The notes under the pieces: model-generated | Database searches by the model: none | What the model was told of the DNA's origin: nothing | What the model saw: the letters and a program-made list of their open reading frames with translations, nothing else | Assembly: GCA_009775705.1 (NCBI GenBank) | Contig: VSQE01000053.1 | Location: forward strand, 1 to 18,270 | Source: Prevotellamassilia sp. | GTDB lineage: Bacteria > Bacteroidota > Bacteroidia > Bacteroidales > Bacteroidaceae | DNA: 18,270 bases | Reading direction: 5' to 3' | Position numbers and translations under genes: made by a program | Shown here: positions 14,704 to 18,270 of the stretch, one piece after another | Layout: each line of letters opens with the position of its first letter | Numbering within the stretch: position 1 is the stretch's first letter

Positions 14704-16056
14704 TTAGTTAAACATTTTTCTGAAATCTTCCACCGAAATGTTCTTGTGGTTCAAAGTAACGATGCCTTTCAGGGCTTCTGTCAATTTCATGTCAATACAA
14801 CGCTCGAGCAAAGCATTTACCTGCTCTTTCTTTTTGAGCATTTCCGAAGCATACTGCTCCAGATACTCGTCAGGAATATTATTCAAGCCGTATTGCGCAA
14901 ACTGATAGCGGGTGGCCTGGATTGCCTGTGCTTTCAGATCACTATCATCAACCTTGATATTATTGGCTTTTACCAGTTGCTCCTTAATGAGATGCCATTT
15001 AAGTTCCTCAATGCTCTTGGCATAATTGTCTTCTACAAATTTCTCGTCCTTGTCTTTGTTGTTTGCCTTCATGATACGTTTCAGCAAATCATCCGGGAAC
15101 TGGAGATCCCCCACTTTCTGGTCAAAATGAGCACGTACATCCAACAGAAATTTGTAATCGCTGTCCGCAGTGTGCTGGATACCAATATTATCTTTCACTT
15201 TTGCACGGAACTCATCTACGGATTTCACTGTTCCTTCACCAAATACCTGATCAAACAGTTCCTGATTCATTTCTGCCGGAACAAACCGACTGATTTCCTC
15301 TACCTGGAAAGAAAAATCACCAGTATGCTGAGCTGCCTCCTCTTTCTTTATTTTAAGAAGAGAAGCTATTTCCGTCTCGTTGTTTTCGTATGCAGAACTT
15401 ACATTGAAGACGAGAACCTCATTCTTCTTGGCATTTTCAAAAATCTTTTTCTGTTCATCATTCTTGAAATAAGCAGGCATCAAAGAAGCATTATCTACCT
15501 GAATGCCGTTCTCTACCGGTTGTCCGTTCTCATCCAGTTCTGCCAAGATACCGCGCAGAATGTCACGATCTTCATAGCTTTCTACAGGTTGGGGCTGTCC
15601 GGCACGGTTCGCGATGGCTTTTACCTGCTCGTCAATTTGCTCTTCGGAAACCTCTATGTCGTAATAGTCGACCTGATCTTCAGCAGTAGCTTCCACACTG
15701 AACTCGGGAGCAAGCGCAATATCAAAAATGAATTCAAAATCATCTTGCGATTCAATATCCTGAGGCTGCTGTTTTTCGTTGCTCAGAGGCTCGCCCAGCA
15801 TATTGATCTTATTCTCATTGATATATTCAAACAATTTATCGTTCAGCAGTTTATTCACTTCTTCTGCTTTTGCCTGCCCTCCGTACATCTTCTTTATAAG
15901 TCCCATGGGAACTTTTCCCGGGCGGAAACCTGGCATTTGTGCTTTCTGACTGAGTGTTTTAAGAGCTTTTTTAAGATTTTCTTCGTAGTCTGCCTTTTCC
16001 ATATTGACGGTCAGGACTGCGCTTACATTACTTACCTTTTCTAATGAAATATTCAT
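14704..16056 (-). CDS. tig: Trigger factor, ribosome-associated chaperone
   Basis: Trigger factor binds near the ribosome exit tunnel and shields nascent chains. The 450 residues begin with the ribosome-binding domain, whose signature GFRPGKVP sits at 43-50 (MPGFRPGKVPMGLIKKMYGG). The middle segment, about 160-257, occupies the place of the FKBP-type PPIase domain but lacks recognisable FKBP motifs (no GDxVxIDFxG; instead RDILRGILAELDENGQPV). Prolyl isomerase activity is therefore doubtful. The C-terminal helical chaperone arms follow from about 258. The length is close to the usual 430-450. A complete -33/-7 promoter lies just upstream. A terminator-like hairpin separates it from clpP, but the tig-clpP-clpX order is the classical one. 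Confidence 0.95.
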   Translation of the reverse strand: MNISLEKVSNVSAVLTVNMEKADYEENLKKALKTLSQKAQMPGFRPGKVPMGLIKKMYGGQAKAEEVNKLLNDKLFEYINENKINMLGEPLSNEKQQPQDIESQDDFEFIFDIALAPEFSVEATAEDQVDYYDIEVSEEQIDEQVKAIANRAGQPQPVESYEDRDILRGILAELDENGQPVENGIQVDNASLMPAYFKNDEQKKIFENAKKNEVLVFNVSSAYENNETEIASLLKIKKEEAAQHTGDFSFQVEEISRFVPAEMNQELFDQVFGEGTVKSVDEFRAKVKDNIGIQHTADSDYKFLLDVRAHFDQKVGDLQFPDDLLKRIMKANNKDKDEKFVEDNYAKSIEELKWHLIKEQLVKANNIKVDDSDLKAQAIQATRYQFAQYGLNNIPDEYLEQYASEMLKKKEQVNALLERCIDMKLTEALKGIVTLNHKNISVEDFRKMFN

Positions 16057-16110
16057 TTCTTAATAGGGTTGATATTGTTAGTCTTATTAAGTATTACTTT
16101 TATGAGTTTG

Positions 16111-16141
16111 CAAAAATAGTGTTTTTCTTTTTTTCTTCAAA
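16111..16141 (-). promoter_or_regulatory. Promoter of tig (-33 TTTG, -7 TATTTTTG)
   Basis: On the minus strand, TTTG (16141-16138) is followed after 19 bp by TATTTTTG (16118-16111), a full match to the Bacteroidetes TTTG-N19-TAnnTTTG promoter. The start should be near 16105, giving a leader of about 50 nt before the ATG at 16056. This is the best classical promoter in the window. Confidence 0.75.
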
Positions 16142-16224
16142 TATTTTTTGCCCCTATTTTCTCTTCCGAAGTGTTTTCTCGTAAAAAAACTCAAAATACC
16201 TATATATATTTATTTTGAATAACG

Positions 16225-16232
16225 TATCTTTG
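16225..16232 (+). promoter_or_regulatory. -7 element before the scaffold/GGGtGRT operon
   Basis: TATCTTTG, followed by C, matches TAnnTTTG; the -33 position is only AT-rich. The start would be near 16239, about 40 nt before the ATG at 16280. The octamer ATAACGTA occurs twice, at 16219-16226 and 16253-16260, straddling this start; it may be a direct-repeat regulator site or chance. Confidence 0.5.
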
Positions 16233-16279
16233 CGTCATTAAGTAAAAGCAACATAACGTAGTTTTAATATTTTACACTT

Positions 16280-16981
16280 ATGCAGTATTCACACGAAGTT
16301 CAGAACATGTGTTGCGTGGCTAAAGGCCCCAACCACGGACCTGCTCCCATTCCCGAAGAAGGAAAATGGGTGCAAGCTAAAGAAATCAAGGATATTTCCG
16401 GATTGACCCACGGAGTCGGCTGGTGTGCCCCGCAACAGGGAGCCTGCAAGCTTACGCTCAACGTCAAGGAAGGCGTTATCGAAGAATGTCTGGTTGAGAC
16501 CATCGGCTGCTCCGGTATGACACACTCCGCAGCAATGGCCAGTGAAATACTTCCGGGAAAGACCATACTGGAAGCCTTGAACACAGATCTTGTCTGCGAT
16601 GCCATCAATACAGCCATGCGCGAACTCTTCCTCCAGATTGTATACGGCCGTACACAGTCAGCCTTTTCCGAAGGAGGTCTCGTTATCGGTGCAGGTCTTG
16701 AAGATCTTGGAAAAGGACTTATCAGCCAAACCGGAACATTGTATGGAACAAAGTTGAAAGGTACACGCTACCTCCAGCTCACCGAAGGCTATATCACCAA
16801 AATGTTCCTCGACAAGGATGATCAGGTTTGCGGTTATGAATTCGTACACATGGGCAAATTCATGGATGCCATCAAAAAAGGTGTACCTGCCGACGAAGCC
16901 CTCAAGAGCGTAACCGGAACCTACGGCCGCACGAAAGAGGAAGATGGCGCAGTAAAATCAATTGACCCACGTAAAGATTAA
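16280..16981 (+). CDS. NifU/IscU-like Fe-S scaffold family protein
   Basis: The 233-residue protein shows an IscU/NifU N-terminal-like domain at about 45-125. GWCAPQQGACKLTLNV (C49, C56) aligns with the first cysteine region, ETIGCSGMTHSAAMASE (C77) with the IscU TYGCGSA motif, and GKTILEALNTD with the GKSLDEA segment. C106 (LVCDAI) is near the third ligand position but not clearly equivalent. It adds an N-terminal segment with a Cys pair (C11, C12) and about 100 residues after the domain that I do not recognise. The family suggests Fe-S or other metal binding, but assembly of clusters for a specific client is inference. It starts the plus-strand pair with the GGGtGRT gene (18 nt gap). It is not near isc, suf or nif genes, which argues for a dedicated rather than general scaffold. 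Confidence 0.75.
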   Translation: MQYSHEVQNMCCVAKGPNHGPAPIPEEGKWVQAKEIKDISGLTHGVGWCAPQQGACKLTLNVKEGVIEECLVETIGCSGMTHSAAMASEILPGKTILEALNTDLVCDAINTAMRELFLQIVYGRTQSAFSEGGLVIGAGLEDLGKGLISQTGTLYGTKLKGTRYLQLTEGYITKMFLDKDDQVCGYEFVHMGKFMDAIKKGVPADEALKSVTGTYGRTKEEDGAVKSIDPRKD

Positions 16982-16984
16982 TTA

Positions 16985-16990
16985 AGGAGG
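16985..16990 (+). promoter_or_regulatory. Strong Shine-Dalgarno site for the GGGtGRT gene
   Basis: AGGAGG stands 9 nt before the ATG at 17000 and just after the scaffold stop. Most genes here lack a clear Shine-Dalgarno site, as is usual in Bacteroidetes, so a full consensus copy is notable and fixes the start. Confidence 0.7.
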
Positions 16991-16999
16991 ACTGCTATT

Positions 17000-18019
17000 A
17001 TGATTAGAGAAGTAAAATTTGAATCCCAGGACCGTCGTATCAAGCAGATTCTCGCTTGCCTTAACGCACACGGAATTTCTTCTATCGAAGAAGCTAACCA
17101 GATTTGTGAATCCGCAGGTTTAGATCCTTATCAAACTTGCGAGGAAACACAGATGATTTGTTTTGAAAATGCAAAATGGGCATACGTTGTAGGTACGGCC
17201 ATCGCATTGAAAGAACAGGCTAAAAATGCAGTGGAAGCAGCCGAATATATTGGAGAAGGCTTGCAGGCATTCTGCATTCCCGGATCTGTAGCCGATGATC
17301 GTAAAGTAGGTATCGGGCACGGCAAACTCGCAGCTCGCCTTCTTTCTTCCGAAACCAAATGCTTTGCTTTCCTGGCCGGTCATGAAAGTTTCGCTGCTGC
17401 TGAGGGTGCGATCAAGATTGCACAGATGGCAAACAAGTCAAGACCTGCAGACAAACCTTTGCGCTGCATCCTTAACGGTCTTGGCAAAGATGCCGCCATG
17501 ATTATCAGCCGCATCAACGGTTTCACCTACGTACAGACAAAGTTTGATTACTTTACCGGAGAACTTCAGGAAGTGGCTCGTATTCCGTACAGCGAAGGCC
17601 CCCGTGCCGCTGTAAACTGCTATGGGGCCGATGACGTACGCGAAGGTGTGGCCATCATGTGGAAAGAGGAAGTTGATGTTTCCATCACCGGAAACTCCAC
17701 CAACCCCACCCGCTTCCAGCATCCGGTAGCCGGTACATATAAAAAAGAACGTGTCCTCGCCGGCAAGCCTTATTTCAGCGTAGCTTCCGGTGGTGGTACC
17801 GGTCGTACCCTGCATCCGGACAACATGGCTGCCGGTCCTGCTTCTTACGGAATGACTGACACATTAGGCCGTATGCACAGCGATGCTCAGTTTGCCGGTT
17901 CCTCCAGCGTTCCTGCTCACGTTGAGATGATGGGCTTCCTCGGCATCGGAAACAACCCGATGGTAGGTTGTTCTGTTGCCTGTGCTGTAAATGTAGACTT
18001 GGTTCTCAATAAGAAATAA
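17000..18019 (+). CDS. GGGtGRT family protein, function unknown
   Basis: The 339-residue protein contains the name-giving motif GGGTGRT at 264-270 (SVASGGGTGRTLHPD), which marks a conserved family without an assigned biochemical role. Other stretches that look constrained are GIGHGKLAARLL (104-115), LAGHESFAAAEGAIKI (125-140), NPTRFQHPVAGTYKKERVLAGKPYFSV in part (235-261), and NNPMVGCSVACAV near the C-terminus. It has ten cysteines (20, 36, 47, 54, 92, 121, 156, 207, 324, 328), which is many for a soluble protein of this size and fits metal or cluster binding. No signal peptide or membrane segment is seen. Pairing with the scaffold gene and a strong ribosome binding site suggest coexpression. 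The glycine-rich motif might bind a phosphate or cofactor, but that is a guess. Confidence 0.85.
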   Translation: MIREVKFESQDRRIKQILACLNAHGISSIEEANQICESAGLDPYQTCEETQMICFENAKWAYVVGTAIALKEQAKNAVEAAEYIGEGLQAFCIPGSVADDRKVGIGHGKLAARLLSSETKCFAFLAGHESFAAAEGAIKIAQMANKSRPADKPLRCILNGLGKDAAMIISRINGFTYVQTKFDYFTGELQEVARIPYSEGPRAAVNCYGADDVREGVAIMWKEEVDVSITGNSTNPTRFQHPVAGTYKKERVLAGKPYFSVASGGGTGRTLHPDNMAAGPASYGMTDTLGRMHSDAQFAGSSSVPAHVEMMGFLGIGNNPMVGCSVACAVNVDLVLNKK

Positions 18020-18044
18020 GAATCGGTTTTCACACAAAAAATCA

Positions 18045-18090
18045 AAAGAAGTACCTGCAATGCGCATAATCCGTTTGCAGGTACTTCTTT
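18045..18090 (+). terminator. Terminator of the scaffold/GGGtGRT operon
   Basis: AAAGAAGTACCTGCAA (18045-18060) and its exact complement (18075-18090) form a 16-bp stem with a 14-nt loop, 25 nt after the stop. The 3' arm ends CTTCTTT and runs into CTTTACTGCATTTTT, so the tail is T-rich. Confidence 0.8.
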
Positions 18091-18100
18091 CTTTACTGCA

Positions 18101-18121
18101 TTTTTACATGCCTTGTGAAAA
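18101..18121 (-). repeat. Palindrome copy 4, inverted orientation
   Basis: TTTTACATGCCTTGTGAAA is the reverse complement of the 159-221 element with one mismatch in the right arm (TGTGAAA for TGTAAAA). The centre TGCCT is the complement of AGGCA, so this copy lies opposite to the other four. Confidence 0.7.
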
Positions 18122-18160
18122 ATAGGCAAGTTGGACATTTGAATAGAAATATTCCGCCGC

Positions 18161-18181
18161 TTTTTACAAGGCGTGTAAAAA
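18161..18181 (+). repeat. Palindrome copy 5
   Basis: TTTTTACAAGGCGTGTAAAAA matches the element at 180-200 across both arms and the AGGCG centre. It is 60 bp beyond copy 4 and, unlike the upstream group, does not form a tandem array with it. Confidence 0.75.
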
Positions 18182-18234
18182 ATTCATATTATAATATTGC
18201 TGTCCGATAAAACACAAATAGCGCAATAAAGTAT

Positions 18235-18266
18235 GGCTCGAACGCTGATTCTACGGTGTTCGAGTC
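18235..18266 (+). other. Hairpin at the window edge, function unclear
   Basis: GGCTCGAACGCTG (18235-18247) can pair with CGGTGTTCGAGTC (18254-18266) around the loop ATTCTA: nine outer pairs with one wobble, and four inner pairs with two wobbles. The following bases TTCT reach the window end. It could be the terminator of a gene lying beyond the window or an unrelated structured element. The GTTCGAGTC arm recalls a tRNA T-arm, but no tRNA fold is supported. Confidence 0.4.
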
Positions 18267-18270
18267 TTCT

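Noticed and set aside
14746..16044. Long plus-strand frame of 432 codons opposite tig
   Set aside because: It lies wholly antisense to a clear trigger factor gene, and its product is an unnatural run of Leu, Ile, Phe and Cys, as expected from reading a lysine- and glutamate-rich gene backwards.
18254..18270. Possible tRNA T-arm (GTTCGAGTC)
   Set aside because: The T-stem would have two mismatches, no D-arm or anticodon stem fits upstream, and the bases are better explained by the hairpin at 18235-18266.
1..18270. Search for CRISPR arrays, insertion sequences, rRNA or phage genes
   Set aside because: No repeat-spacer pattern, transposase frame, terminal inverted repeats, rRNA or phage-like gene was seen; apart from the palindromes the coding content is housekeeping.

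Overview
The window reads as chromosomal DNA of a member of the Bacteroidales, probably Bacteroidaceae. The proteins are Bacteroidetes-type: a Tgt lacking the CxCxxC zinc motif, a trigger factor with an eroded PPIase domain, and a RecQ with a long C-terminal extension. Several gene starts are preceded by the Bacteroidetes -33/-7 promoter (TTTG ... TAnnTTTG), and most starts have no clear Shine-Dalgarno site. It is mainly a conserved housekeeping region, with less ordinary material at both ends and in the gaps.

Layout. (1) 1-147: in-frame remnant of the C-terminus of an ABC transporter ATPase; an in-frame stop opens the window where the Walker B glutamate would be. (2) 148-449: gene-free, holding three palindromes in tandem with a 21-bp period (159-221), a -7 element (317-324) and a strong sigma-54-type promoter match (374-389). 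(3) 450-6583, plus strand: lon, tgt, lptG-like gene and a DEAD-box RNA helicase, overlapping or nearly touching, ended by a hairpin; apparently one operon. (4) 6584-7098: a 52-codon YqaE/Pmp3 membrane protein gene with its own -7 element and terminator. (5) 7099-16056, minus strand, in transcription order: tig, clpP, clpX, recQ, glnS and a TPR protein. Promoter matches before tig and recQ and hairpins after tig and glnS split this run into at least three units: tig-clpP-clpX, recQ-glnS and the TPR gene. (6) 16280-18019, plus strand: a two-gene operon of a NifU/IscU-like scaffold protein and a GGGtGRT-family protein, closed by a 16-bp terminator hairpin. (7) 18091-18270: two more copies of the palindrome seen at 159-221, in opposite orientations, and a hairpin cut by the window edge.

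How the genes fit together. The window concentrates protein folding and turnover: trigger factor at the ribosome, ClpXP, and Lon. tig-clpP-clpX-lon is contiguous in Escherichia coli; here lon lies about 10 kb away on the opposite strand with tRNA, RNA and DNA metabolism genes between. The least understood element is the scaffold/GGGtGRT pair. The scaffold keeps IscU-like cysteine positions, and its partner is a cysteine-rich protein of unknown function. The most testable regulatory idea is sigma-54 control of lon, possibly with the three upstream palindromes as activator sites.
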